Shown here: in pieces, positions 8,712 to 16,852 of the stretch
Position numbering within the stretch: the stretch's first letter is position 1
Layout of the letters: each line of letters opens with the position of its first letter
Program-made: the position numbers and the translations under genes
Notes under the pieces: model-generated
What the model was told of the DNA's origin: nothing
Seen by the model: the letters and a program-made list of their open reading frames with translations, nothing else
The model's database searches: none
Source: Allocoprococcus sp004560705
Lineage (GTDB): Bacteria > Bacillota > Clostridia > Lachnospirales > Lachnospiraceae
Direction of reading: 5' to 3'
DNA: 64,000 nt
NCBI RefSeq assembly: GCF_052065755.1
Contig: NZ_JBQHTK010000001.1
Span: 1 to 64,000, forward strand

Positions 8712-9923
8712 TTAACTGTAATACTTTTTAAACTTCACAAAGTGACTCAGATGTGTCTTCGCCATCGCAAGGAAACGTCTTGGCTTCAAATCTCCTCTCA
8801 TGAAAACCGGATTTACCATTTTCTTCTCTTTAATCAGCTTTCTGAGTTTTGCTTTGTTCGCCTCTTCTTTCACATATTTAAATGCGACTGCTTTCGGAAC
8901 AACCATCCAGAGATGTTCATCTTTGGCCAGTTTAAGCTTTAATTCTTTGCCGTAAACATATTCTTCAACAATATATTTTGCCACATTGAATCCGGATCCC
9001 GTCACATAATAATTACTTCTTCCCTGCCGTGTATTAATCTCAAAGAACTTAAATTTGCCGTCTCTTTTGTCGTACTTGATATCAAAATTAGAGAATCCAA
9101 CATAATGCAGGTCTTCCAGAAGATTCTTCACTTTCATCATCAGTTCTTCATTCGGCTCCGTAATGATCACCGCATGATTTCCCAGGCCGTGCGGAGTATG
9201 CTCCTCCAGAAGAACGTGTCCCAGACACATCATCTTCACTTTTCCGTTCCGATCCGAATAGGAAGTCAATACATACATGTATTCATCATTTCCCGGAATC
9301 ATATCCTGGATAATCAGCTTATCTGTATAGCCGGCACCATAGATCTGACCAATCACGCGCTCCAACTCTTCCCTGTCTTTGATCGTATAGACTTTATTCT
9401 GTGTTTCAAACTCATGCTCCCAATACTGGATACTATCCGATGGTTTCAGAATCACCGGAAACTGGAAATTCATCTCAAAATCCATTCCCATGGATGCATC
9501 GTAAATCAAAGTGCCCGGATAATCCACCCCGTGCTTTTCACAGAGCTTATAGAATGTCTCTTTCTGCTGCAGGCTGTTCATCAGTTCAAAATCAATGTAC
9601 GGAGCAATGATATTGTCAGCAAGATCGCTCTTATGCTTACTGATCAAAGCCACATAACTGTCCCCACATCCGATCAGGACAATCTTTTTATCCGCATGTT
9701 TTTTTGCAAAATGATTAACCGTCTTAAGGAAATAATCATCGGTATCGATCTTCGGGTTCGGATGATATTCGATGATCTTACTGTTATAGCTTGGTCCCGT
9801 TGGGAATTTTCCGAATATATATGTCTTTACCCGGTATTGTTCATAAAAAGCACGCGCAACACTGTATGTGTTGATATCGCCCCCCAAAAGTACCGGGATA
9901 AATTCTTTGTCTTGAAATTTCAT
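8712..9923 (-). CDS. ATP-grasp ligase, D-aspartate ligase (Asl)-like
   Basis: A 403-residue carboxylate-amine ligase. The N-terminus FIPVLLGGDINTYSVARAF and the block LIGCGDSYVALI resemble the Enterococcus faecium D-aspartate ligase, which couples the beta-carboxyl of D-Asp to the Lys epsilon-amine of the peptidoglycan precursor. ATP-grasp elements are a nucleotide Lys in FPVILKPSDS (about 156-164) and metal ligands in FEINTRQGRSNYY (about 294-306). The first gene of the operon with the racemase and second MurE, it has a strong promoter. AAGGAG lies about 14 nt from ATG at 9923, rather far, but no better start is seen. Function is inferred from resemblance and context. Confidence 0.82.
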   Translation of the reverse strand: MKFQDKEFIPVLLGGDINTYSVARAFYEQYRVKTYIFGKFPTGPSYNSKIIEYHPNPKIDTDDYFLKTVNHFAKKHADKKIVLIGCGDSYVALISKHKSDLADNIIAPYIDFELMNSLQQKETFYKLCEKHGVDYPGTLIYDASMGMDFEMNFQFPVILKPSDSIQYWEHEFETQNKVYTIKDREELERVIGQIYGAGYTDKLIIQDMIPGNDEYMYVLTSYSDRNGKVKMMCLGHVLLEEHTPHGLGNHAVIITEPNEELMMKVKNLLEDLHYVGFSNFDIKYDKRDGKFKFFEINTRQGRSNYYVTGSGFNVAKYIVEEYVYGKELKLKLAKDEHLWMVVPKAVAFKYVKEEANKAKLRKLIKEKKMVNPVFMRGDLKPRRFLAMAKTHLSHFVKFKKYYS

Positions 9924-9965
9924 GATTTGAAAAACTGCTCCTTCCTGATTGATACATATCACTTG

Positions 9966-9995
9966 ATTATAACGCAGGCGAAGTACCAGTGTCAA
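9966..9995 (-). promoter_or_regulatory. Near-consensus promoter of the D-Asp ligase / racemase / MurE2 operon
   Basis: On the minus strand the -35 is TTGACA (9990-9995) and the -10 is TATAAT (9966-9971), both perfect, with an 18-bp spacer. The leader to the ligase ATG is about 37 nt. This supports strong, housekeeping-type expression of the operon. Confidence 0.85.
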
Positions 9996-10028
9996 GGAAT
10001 GACCTTCTATTTGTCACATCCATCACCG

Positions 10029-11258
10029 TCACTTCGCCTCTTTTTTCGCCAGATCACTTGCCTTTACAACGGCATCCTTCCCGTAGCGTTTGCAAATGCT
10101 CTCCATTGCAGTATTCAATTTCTTATGCTTTTCAGACAGCTTCGCTCTTTTCGTCTGTTCTGCAACAAACTCTGCATCGAACATACTAATCTGTTCCGGC
10201 TGTCCGCTATCCGTAAGCTTAGACGATCGGATACCGAGAAGCCGGATCGGTTCTCCACTCCAGAGTTCGTCAAACAGCCGGCAGGCCTCCTCGTATATCA
10301 CCTGATCTTCATCAGATGGGCGCGCAAGCTGTTTTTGATGGGATACACTCTGGAACGTCGCGTATTTAATCTCCGTGCTCACCATGCTTGCTTTCTTGCC
10401 GGCTTTGCGCAGTCTTCTTCCCACACTCTGTACGAGTTCGTAAAGCACCTTCACTGCCGCTTCGCGGGTAACTGCATCCTGCGGTAACGTCGTAGAATTT
10501 CCGATTCCTTTTGCCGCGGTCTCCTCAGACTGTACGGAAGAGTCATCCATTCCGTTTGCAAATTCCCAGAGCATACGTCCATGACTCTTCAAATGCAATT
10601 CCAGAATTGAAGGATCCGTCTGTGCCAGATCTCCAATCGTGGAAATTTCCAGTTTTTGCAGCGTTTCCACACTTGCTCTGCCTGCCATAAAGAGATCCTG
10701 CACCGGAAGCGGCCACATCTTCACACGGATCTCTTCCGGAAATAAAGTATGGACCCGGTTTGGTTTTTCAAAATCCGATGCCATCTTTGCCAACAGTTTG
10801 TTGCTGGAAATTCCGATATTCACCGTAAATCCAAACATCTCATATATTTTGTCCTTAATTTCAAAAGCGGCCGCCACCGGAGAAGCATATTTTCCTGCAA
10901 TTCCGGTGAAGTCCATATAGCATTCATCCACACTGACCTGTTCGATCTCCTTCGTGTATCCTCGCAGGAATTCCATCAGTTTTTCGCTATAATTATGGTA
11001 TAGTTTATGATCCGGCGGCTCCATATGAAGATTCGGACATTTCCGCATGGCATTTGCTACCGGTTCCCCGGTGCGGATTCCGAACTTCTTCGCCGGAATG
11101 GATTTTGCCAGAACAACACCATGGCGGGACTTCTGATCCCCGCCAATAATCGCCGGTATCGTACGAAGATCAAGCGCCGCCCCATTTTTCAGTTGTTCCA
11201 CAGCCGTCCAGCTTAAATATGCAGAATTCACATCAATATGAAAAATAATCGGACGCAT
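10029..11258 (-). CDS. dinB: DNA polymerase IV (Y-family translesion polymerase)
   Basis: Error-prone polymerase that bypasses damaged template bases. The 409-residue protein has the palm metal ligands in IIFHIDVNSAYLSW and SVDECYMDFT (catalytic Asp-Glu), the AIIGGDQKSRHGVV finger region, helix-hairpin-helix around LQKLEISTIGDLAQ, and a little-finger domain containing GIGNSTTLPQD. AGGAAGG precedes ATG at 11258. No LexA-type operator was recognised. It lies 30 nt downstream of malQ and may share its transcript. Confidence 0.94.
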   Translation of the reverse strand: MRPIIFHIDVNSAYLSWTAVEQLKNGAALDLRTIPAIIGGDQKSRHGVVLAKSIPAKKFGIRTGEPVANAMRKCPNLHMEPPDHKLYHNYSEKLMEFLRGYTKEIEQVSVDECYMDFTGIAGKYASPVAAAFEIKDKIYEMFGFTVNIGISSNKLLAKMASDFEKPNRVHTLFPEEIRVKMWPLPVQDLFMAGRASVETLQKLEISTIGDLAQTDPSILELHLKSHGRMLWEFANGMDDSSVQSEETAAKGIGNSTTLPQDAVTREAAVKVLYELVQSVGRRLRKAGKKASMVSTEIKYATFQSVSHQKQLARPSDEDQVIYEEACRLFDELWSGEPIRLLGIRSSKLTDSGQPEQISMFDAEFVAEQTKRAKLSEKHKKLNTAMESICKRYGKDAVVKASDLAKKEAK

Positions 11259-11288
11259 GATTTTGCCTTCCTGTTAAACTTCTTATAG

Positions 11289-12863
11289 TTATACTTCTAC
11301 TTTCTTTTCTTCTTCCATTTCTGTTTCCGCCGTATTTTCCGCTTCTGATTCTGTTTCTTCAACAACTTCTTTTCGCGGTCTTTCGGTACGGAAACTCCTG
11401 ATTGTCAATTTTTTGATTTCTTTTAACAATTCATCTGTGACTTGTCCTTCTTTTAGACGCCACTTCCAGTTACATCCGAGCGTAGAAGGCTTGTTGATCC
11501 TTGCCTCATTTCCAAGTCCCAGATAATCCTGCAGCGGGATCACGCAAAGATTTGCACTGCTCATCATCGCGAGCTTAATGATCTCCCAGTTGATTTCTTC
11601 CTCACCGACTTCCTTATCGATATATTCAAAAAGGAATTCTTTCTGTTCTTCCGTGAGTGTCCCAAACCATGAAAGAAGGGTATCATTGTCATGCGTTCCC
11701 GTGTATACCACGCAGTTTCTGTCATAAGAATGCGGAAGATATCCCGTATCCTCGTCCGGTTCAAATGCAAATTCCAATACCTTCATATTCGGATAACCAC
11801 TGTCTGCTACCAGTTTTTCTACGGATGGGGTCATAAGCCCAAGATCCTCCGCGATCACTTCCCGCTTCCCAAGTTTCCGCTCTAAAGTCCGGAACAGATC
11901 CATCCCCGGTCCTTTCTCCCAATGGCCGCCCATTGCCGTCTCATCGCCAAACGGAATGGAATAATACTCGTCGAAACCTCTGAAATGATCGATTCTCACT
12001 ACATCATACAACTTGTAGCAGTGCTCCATTCTTCGTGTCCACCATTCATAATCTGTATTCTTATGATAATCCCAGCGATAAAGCGGATTTCCCCACAACT
12101 GACCCGTAGCGGAAAATGCATCCGGCGGACAGCCTGCCACAGCAACCGGCAGATTGTCACTGTTAAACTGGAAGAGTTGCGGATTCGCCCATGCATCCGC
12201 ACTGTCAAACGCAACATAGATCGGAATATCACCAATGATCTTAATCCCCTTATTATTTGCATATTCTTTCAGTTTTGTCCACTGCTGCAGGAATTTAAAC
12301 TGCAGATATTTATAAAATTCAATTTCGAAATAACAATTTTCCCGATAATAATCAAGCGCAAATCCCCAACGGAGACGGATATCTTCAGCCCATTCATTCC
12401 ACGCAGCTCCGTCAAAGCGTTCCTTTACTGCCATAAAGAGCGCATAGTCATCCAGCCAGAAAGCATTTTCCTGTATAAACTTCTGAAATTCCGGCACTTC
12501 ATAAATTTTGCTACGCTCATACGCCTTATAAAGAAGCTTAAATCTTTCTTGATAAATTTTCCCATAATCTACATTTTTCGGATCATCTCCAAAATCACAG
12601 GCGTCACATTCTTCTTGGGTCAGCACCCCTTCCTCGATCAACGCCTCAAGATCGATAAAATACGGATTCCCCGCAAAGGTTGAGAAGGACTGGTATGGTG
12701 AATCCCCGTAACTGGTCGGTCCCAGTGGGAGTATCTGCCAGTAAGACTGTCCCGCCTCTGCAAGTTTATCTACAAATTCATACGCCTCTTTCGAAAATGC
12801 CCCGATTCCATATTTGGACGGAAGGCTTGTAATGGGAAGTAATATTCCCCCTGCTCTTTTCAT
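11289..12863 (-). CDS. malQ: 4-alpha-glucanotransferase (amylomaltase, GH77)
   Basis: Transfers alpha-1,4-glucan segments between maltooligosaccharides and releases glucose. The 524-residue protein begins MKRAGGILLPITSLPS, typical of GH77, with AGQSYWQILPLGPTSYGDSPY near 40-60. The nucleophile Asp is in VRIDHFRGFDEYY, the acid/base Glu in VIAEDLGLMTP, and the third carboxylate in YTGTHDNDTLLSW. An in-frame extension upstream was rejected because AGGAGG lies 9 nt before ATG at 12863. Odd: after the normal GH77 end there is a low-complexity Glu-rich tail of about 30 residues ending EEEKKVEV, which is not part of the catalytic fold. Confidence 0.95.
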   Translation of the reverse strand: MKRAGGILLPITSLPSKYGIGAFSKEAYEFVDKLAEAGQSYWQILPLGPTSYGDSPYQSFSTFAGNPYFIDLEALIEEGVLTQEECDACDFGDDPKNVDYGKIYQERFKLLYKAYERSKIYEVPEFQKFIQENAFWLDDYALFMAVKERFDGAAWNEWAEDIRLRWGFALDYYRENCYFEIEFYKYLQFKFLQQWTKLKEYANNKGIKIIGDIPIYVAFDSADAWANPQLFQFNSDNLPVAVAGCPPDAFSATGQLWGNPLYRWDYHKNTDYEWWTRRMEHCYKLYDVVRIDHFRGFDEYYSIPFGDETAMGGHWEKGPGMDLFRTLERKLGKREVIAEDLGLMTPSVEKLVADSGYPNMKVLEFAFEPDEDTGYLPHSYDRNCVVYTGTHDNDTLLSWFGTLTEEQKEFLFEYIDKEVGEEEINWEIIKLAMMSSANLCVIPLQDYLGLGNEARINKPSTLGCNWKWRLKEGQVTDELLKEIKKLTIRSFRTERPRKEVVEETESEAENTAETEMEEEKKVEV

Positions 12864-13009
12864 CTTTTGTTTCCTCCTGATTCCCGTCTGTATTGTTTCA
12901 TTTACAGACTTTTCTCCTTTTAAAATCATACCATACATTCCATGTCATGGCTTTACAAAAAACTATACTTGTTTTCTCACTTTTTAGAGGTCTTTCTTCA
13001 TTTTCCGTA

Positions 13010-13978
13010 CTATTCACACGGATAAGTCATTCCCCACTGTTCTCGGATCGAATCCATCATCTTCATAACACGAAGCGTTTCACTGTGCGGCATCTCCGGA
13101 CACTCTGTTTTCCCCTCTTCGATTGCCTTCATGCAGGAGATAACTTCATATTCATAGCCGTTGATCTGCTGCGGCCGTTCATATCTGGCAATCATCTTCC
13201 GCGCCAGATCAAACACCCTGATTTCTTCACAGTTGTTAATATTCTGCACTTCGATGTATCCCTTATCCCCGTTTATGACACCCTGGCGGTCCGTCTGCGC
13301 CAGCATGTCGCTGTGGAGAACTGCCATTTTTCCGTCCGCAAACGTCAGCGTAATGCTGTTCATCCAATCAATTCCGGCCGGAGACAGCACTGCTGTCGAA
13401 GTAATATTCTGCACGTCTTCATGAAATGCCATAAGAGCAAAATTGATCGGATACACACCCAGATCCAGAAGAGCACCTCCCGCAAGTTCCGGTCTCTGCA
13501 TACGTTCCACATGCGGAAGTACGTAACCCAGATTCGCGGTCAACGAGGTCACCTTACCGATCACACCACTGTCTACAATCTCATCAATCATCTTTCTGCT
13601 CGGCATATATCTGGTCCAGATCGCCTCTGCCAGAAGAAGTCCCTTGTCCTTAGCCATCCGAATCAATTCCTCTGCCTGCTTAGCATTTACGGTAAATGCT
13701 TTTTCCACAAGAACATGTTTTCCGTGCTCAAGACACATCTTCGTGTGCTGATAATGATGAGAATGTGGAGATGCCACATACACCAGTTCCACTTCCGGAT
13801 CTTCCAGCATCTCCTCATAAGAGCCGTATGCCTTCTCAAAATCCCATTTATCAGCAAATTTTTTTGCACGTTCAATTTCACGGCATGCAACTGCATATTT
13901 CTCTACCGCATCAATTCCGCTCACCGCTTCTGCCATGCTGTTAGCAATATTTCCCGCTGCCAAAATTGCGAATTTCAT
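13010..13978 (-). CDS. Gfo/Idh/MocA-family NAD(P)-dependent oxidoreductase
   Basis: A 322-residue dehydrogenase of the glucose-fructose oxidoreductase family. The N-terminal Rossmann fold starts MKFAILAAGNIANSMAEAV. VELVYVASPHSHHYQHT and HVLVEKAFTVNAKQAEEL hold the conserved Glu-Lys motif. The second domain begins around AEAIWTRYMPSRKMI, a pattern shared with the dihydrodiol dehydrogenase-like branch. A sugar or cyclitol substrate is likely but unknown. The start at 13978 has a purine-rich AAGGGG region upstream. It stands alone between malQ and clpB. Confidence 0.88.
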   Translation of the reverse strand: MKFAILAAGNIANSMAEAVSGIDAVEKYAVACREIERAKKFADKWDFEKAYGSYEEMLEDPEVELVYVASPHSHHYQHTKMCLEHGKHVLVEKAFTVNAKQAEELIRMAKDKGLLLAEAIWTRYMPSRKMIDEIVDSGVIGKVTSLTANLGYVLPHVERMQRPELAGGALLDLGVYPINFALMAFHEDVQNITSTAVLSPAGIDWMNSITLTFADGKMAVLHSDMLAQTDRQGVINGDKGYIEVQNINNCEEIRVFDLARKMIARYERPQQINGYEYEVISCMKAIEEGKTECPEMPHSETLRVMKMMDSIREQWGMTYPCE

Positions 13979-14035
13979 TTCCCTTTGTCCCCTTTCTTTG
14001 CACCACTAAACTCAGATAAAATTATTGTATCATAG

Positions 14036-14096
14036 ACAAAAAGAAGACGCAAACTCCAAAAAGTCATTCTCATGATTCTTTTCGGGGTCTGCGTCC
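14036..14096 (-). terminator. Terminator after clpB
   Basis: On the minus strand a GACGCA stem with further pairing (with small mismatches) up to an AAAAG/CTTTT inner helix is followed by a T-rich tract. It is placed between the clpB stop and the oxidoreductase start. Confidence 0.65.
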
Positions 14097-14131
14097 TATA
14101 GAAATCCTTTATGAAATTATTCTGTATTCAT

Positions 14132-16735
14132 TTACTTTACTTCGCGAACTCTCTGCTTCACTCTTGCCTCAAGTTTTCCATCCACCTCATCGATCAGAAT
14201 GGTGTCTCCGCTTCCCACATTGCCACCAAGGATCAGCCGTGCCGCCAGCGTCTCCACATTCTTCTGCAGATACCGTTTCAACGGTCTTGCACCGTACATC
14301 GGATCATAACCACCCTCGACCACATGCTGTTTTGCAGCCTCTGTCAGTTCTACATCCAGCTCCTTATCTTCCAGACGTTTATTCACATCCGCAACCAGAA
14401 GATCAATGATAGAGTAAATGTTGTCCTTCGTCAGTGGTCGAAACATGATCGTCTCATCCAGACGGTTCAGGAATTCCGGCCTGAAGTGTGCTTTCAGATC
14501 ATTCATGACCATCTGCTCTGCTTCCGGCTTGATGCTGCCGTCCTCATCAATACCGTCCAACAGATATGTGGATCCGATATTGGAAGTCATGATCAGGATC
14601 GTGTTCTTAAAGTCCACAGTCCTGCCCTGTGAATCGGTGATTCGTCCGTCATCCAGAACCTGAAGAAGCACATTGAACACATCCGGATGTGCCTTTTCCA
14701 CCTCATCAAACAGAACGACCGAATACGGTTTTCTCCGCACGGCCTCAGTCAGCTGTCCGCCTTCGTCATATCCGACATATCCCGGAGGCGCTCCGATCAA
14801 GCGGGATACAGAATATTTCTCCATATACTCACTCATATCGATACGCACCATGTTGTTCTCGTCATCAAACAGGCTCTCTGCAAGTGCTTTGGCAAGCTCC
14901 GTCTTACCTACACCGGTAGGGCCAAGGAACAGGAACGAACCGATCGGCTTCGTCGGATCTTTGATTCCTGCCTTGGAGCGGATAATCGCTTCTGTAACCT
15001 TCTGCACACCTTCATCCTGACCGATCACACGCTTATGCAGTTCCTTGTCAAGATTAAGCGTCTTACTTCTCTCACTTTCATTCAACTTCGCCACCGGAAT
15101 TCCGGTCCAACGAGAAATGATCTTCGCGATCTCTTCTTCGGTCACGCTCTCATGAACCAGAGACATATCTTCGTCTTTTACCTTCTCTTCTTCCGCTTCC
15201 AGCTGCTTCTGAAGCTGTGGCAGGCGTCCATACTGAAGCTCAGCCGCCTTGTTCAGATCATACTGTTGCTGAGCCGTCTGGATTTCCCGGTTGACCTGTT
15301 CAATCTGTTCACGAAGTTTCTGCACGGATTCAATGGAACGCTTCTCATTGTCCCACTGGGCTTTTCGCTTTGCAAACTCTTCCCTGTGTTCTGCCAGATC
15401 CTGCTGCAGATGCTGCAGTCTCTCCTGACTTAACCGGTCATCCTCTTTCTTAAGAGCAGCTTCCTCGATCTCCAGCTGCATGATCTTTCGATTCAGCTCA
15501 TCCAGCTCTGTCGGCATAGAATCCAGTTCTGTCTTAATCAGCGCACATGCTTCATCCACAAGGTCGATGGCTTTATCCGGCAGGAAACGATCGGAAATAT
15601 ACCGGTTCGACAAGGTTGCGGCTGCCACAAGTGCTCCGTCTGTAATCTTGACTCCATGAAATACTTCATAGCGTTCTTTCAGTCCACGCAAAATCGAAAT
15701 CGCATCTTCCACCGTAGGTTCATCCACAGTAACCGGCTGGAAACGACGTTCCAACGCTGCATCTTTCTCAATATACTGACGATACTCATCCAGTGTGGTT
15801 GCACCGATACAGTGGAGTTCACCTCTCGCCAGCATCGGCTTCAGCATATTGCCGGCATCCATAGCACCTTCACTCTTGCCGGCCCCAACGATCGTGTGAA
15901 GCTCATCAATGAAAAGAATAATGTTTCCATCGCTATTTTTTACTTCCTCAAGAACCGCTTTCAAACGTTCCTCAAATTCACCACGATACTTCGCACCGGC
16001 AACAAGCGCTCCCATATCCAGAGCGAAAATCTTCTTATCCTTCAGTCCTTCCGGCACATCACCACGAACGATTCGCTGTGCAAGGCCTTCCACGGCCGCC
16101 GTTTTACCGACACCGGGTTCACCAATCAGAACCGGATTATTCTTCGTCTTGCGTGAAAGAATCCGGATCACATTCCGGATCTCTGCGTCACGCCCGATAA
16201 CCGGATCCAGCTTCTGCTCTCTCGCACGTTCTACCAGATCCTGTCCATATTTATTCAGTGTATCATACGTTGCTTCCGGATTATCGCTGGTCACTCGCTG
16301 ATTTCCTCTTACCGTAGAAAGTGCCTGAAGGAATCCCTCTCTCGTCACTCCCAGTTCTCTGAAAAGTGCCTTCATATCCCGGCTGGCATACTTCATAAGA
16401 GCAAGGAACAAATGCTCAACGGAAACATATTCGTCTCCCATCTGCTTCGCTTCATCCTCACCGTGAACCAACACATTATTCAGATTCTGCCCGATATACA
16501 TCTGACCGCCCTGAACCTTCGGACGCTTCCTCAGGGCTTCCTCCACACGGTTGATGATCGTTTCTTTCGAAATCCCCATCTTTTCAAATAATTTCAAAAT
16601 CAAACTGTCATCGATCGTAAGAAGAGCATATAATAAATGTTCCTGCTCAACCTCCTGATTGCCGTAGTCCATCGCTACTTTCTCGCAGCCCTGAACTGCC
16701 GCCATGGAGCTTTGTGTAAATTTGTTAATATTCAT
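14132..16735 (-). CDS. clpB: ATP-dependent disaggregase ClpB
   Basis: Hsp100 unfoldase that rescues aggregated proteins together with DnaK. The 867-residue length is typical. The order is N-terminal Clp repeat domain (1 to about 145), NBD1 with Walker A GEPGVGKTAAVEGLA and Walker B ILFIDELHTIVGAG, the long coiled-coil middle domain at roughly 400-525 that separates ClpB from ClpC and ClpA, then NBD2 with GPTGVGKTELAKALAES and VVLFDEVEKAHPD. There is no ClpP-binding IGF loop. AAGGAGG precedes ATG at 16735. A CIRCE operator overlaps its promoter, so HrcA heat-shock control is expected. Confidence 0.97.
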   Translation of the reverse strand: MNINKFTQSSMAAVQGCEKVAMDYGNQEVEQEHLLYALLTIDDSLILKLFEKMGISKETIINRVEEALRKRPKVQGGQMYIGQNLNNVLVHGEDEAKQMGDEYVSVEHLFLALMKYASRDMKALFRELGVTREGFLQALSTVRGNQRVTSDNPEATYDTLNKYGQDLVERAREQKLDPVIGRDAEIRNVIRILSRKTKNNPVLIGEPGVGKTAAVEGLAQRIVRGDVPEGLKDKKIFALDMGALVAGAKYRGEFEERLKAVLEEVKNSDGNIILFIDELHTIVGAGKSEGAMDAGNMLKPMLARGELHCIGATTLDEYRQYIEKDAALERRFQPVTVDEPTVEDAISILRGLKERYEVFHGVKITDGALVAAATLSNRYISDRFLPDKAIDLVDEACALIKTELDSMPTELDELNRKIMQLEIEEAALKKEDDRLSQERLQHLQQDLAEHREEFAKRKAQWDNEKRSIESVQKLREQIEQVNREIQTAQQQYDLNKAAELQYGRLPQLQKQLEAEEEKVKDEDMSLVHESVTEEEIAKIISRWTGIPVAKLNESERSKTLNLDKELHKRVIGQDEGVQKVTEAIIRSKAGIKDPTKPIGSFLFLGPTGVGKTELAKALAESLFDDENNMVRIDMSEYMEKYSVSRLIGAPPGYVGYDEGGQLTEAVRRKPYSVVLFDEVEKAHPDVFNVLLQVLDDGRITDSQGRTVDFKNTILIMTSNIGSTYLLDGIDEDGSIKPEAEQMVMNDLKAHFRPEFLNRLDETIMFRPLTKDNIYSIIDLLVADVNKRLEDKELDVELTEAAKQHVVEGGYDPMYGARPLKRYLQKNVETLAARLILGGNVGSGDTILIDEVDGKLEARVKQRVREVK

Positions 16736-16807
16736 AACACACGCCTCCTTTATAAAAACTGATACAAATAGTGTACTCAGAACAACCCTTTTCTTTGTTC
16801 TAGTTGC

Positions 16808-16836
16808 AATATAACACTAATTATTAGCACTGTCAA
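16808..16836 (-). promoter_or_regulatory. clpB promoter
   Basis: The -35 TTGACA (16831-16836) and -10 TATATT (16808-16813) are on the minus strand with a 17-bp spacer. The -35 lies inside the CIRCE element, so bound HrcA would directly block polymerase. Confidence 0.85.
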
Positions 16837-16850
16837 GGGTTGAGTGCTAA
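16824..16850 (-). promoter_or_regulatory. CIRCE operator (HrcA site) of clpB
   Basis: The inverted repeat TTAGCACTG - 9 bp - GAGTGCTAA matches the CIRCE consensus TTAGCACTC-N9-GAGTGCTAA with one mismatch, at the last base of the first half-site. It overlaps the clpB -35 and begins 3 bp from the stop codon of the upstream MATE gene. Confidence 0.92.
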
Positions 16851-16852
16851 TT

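Noticed and set aside
9105..10487. Long plus-strand open frame (460 codons) opposite the D-Asp ligase and dinB
   Set aside because: It spans two convincing minus-strand genes, lacks a ribosome site and has no family-like sequence; it is a codon-bias shadow.
12893..14035. Plus-strand open frame opposite the Gfo/Idh/MocA gene
   Set aside because: Antisense shadow, rich in His, Phe and Ser, without a start site.
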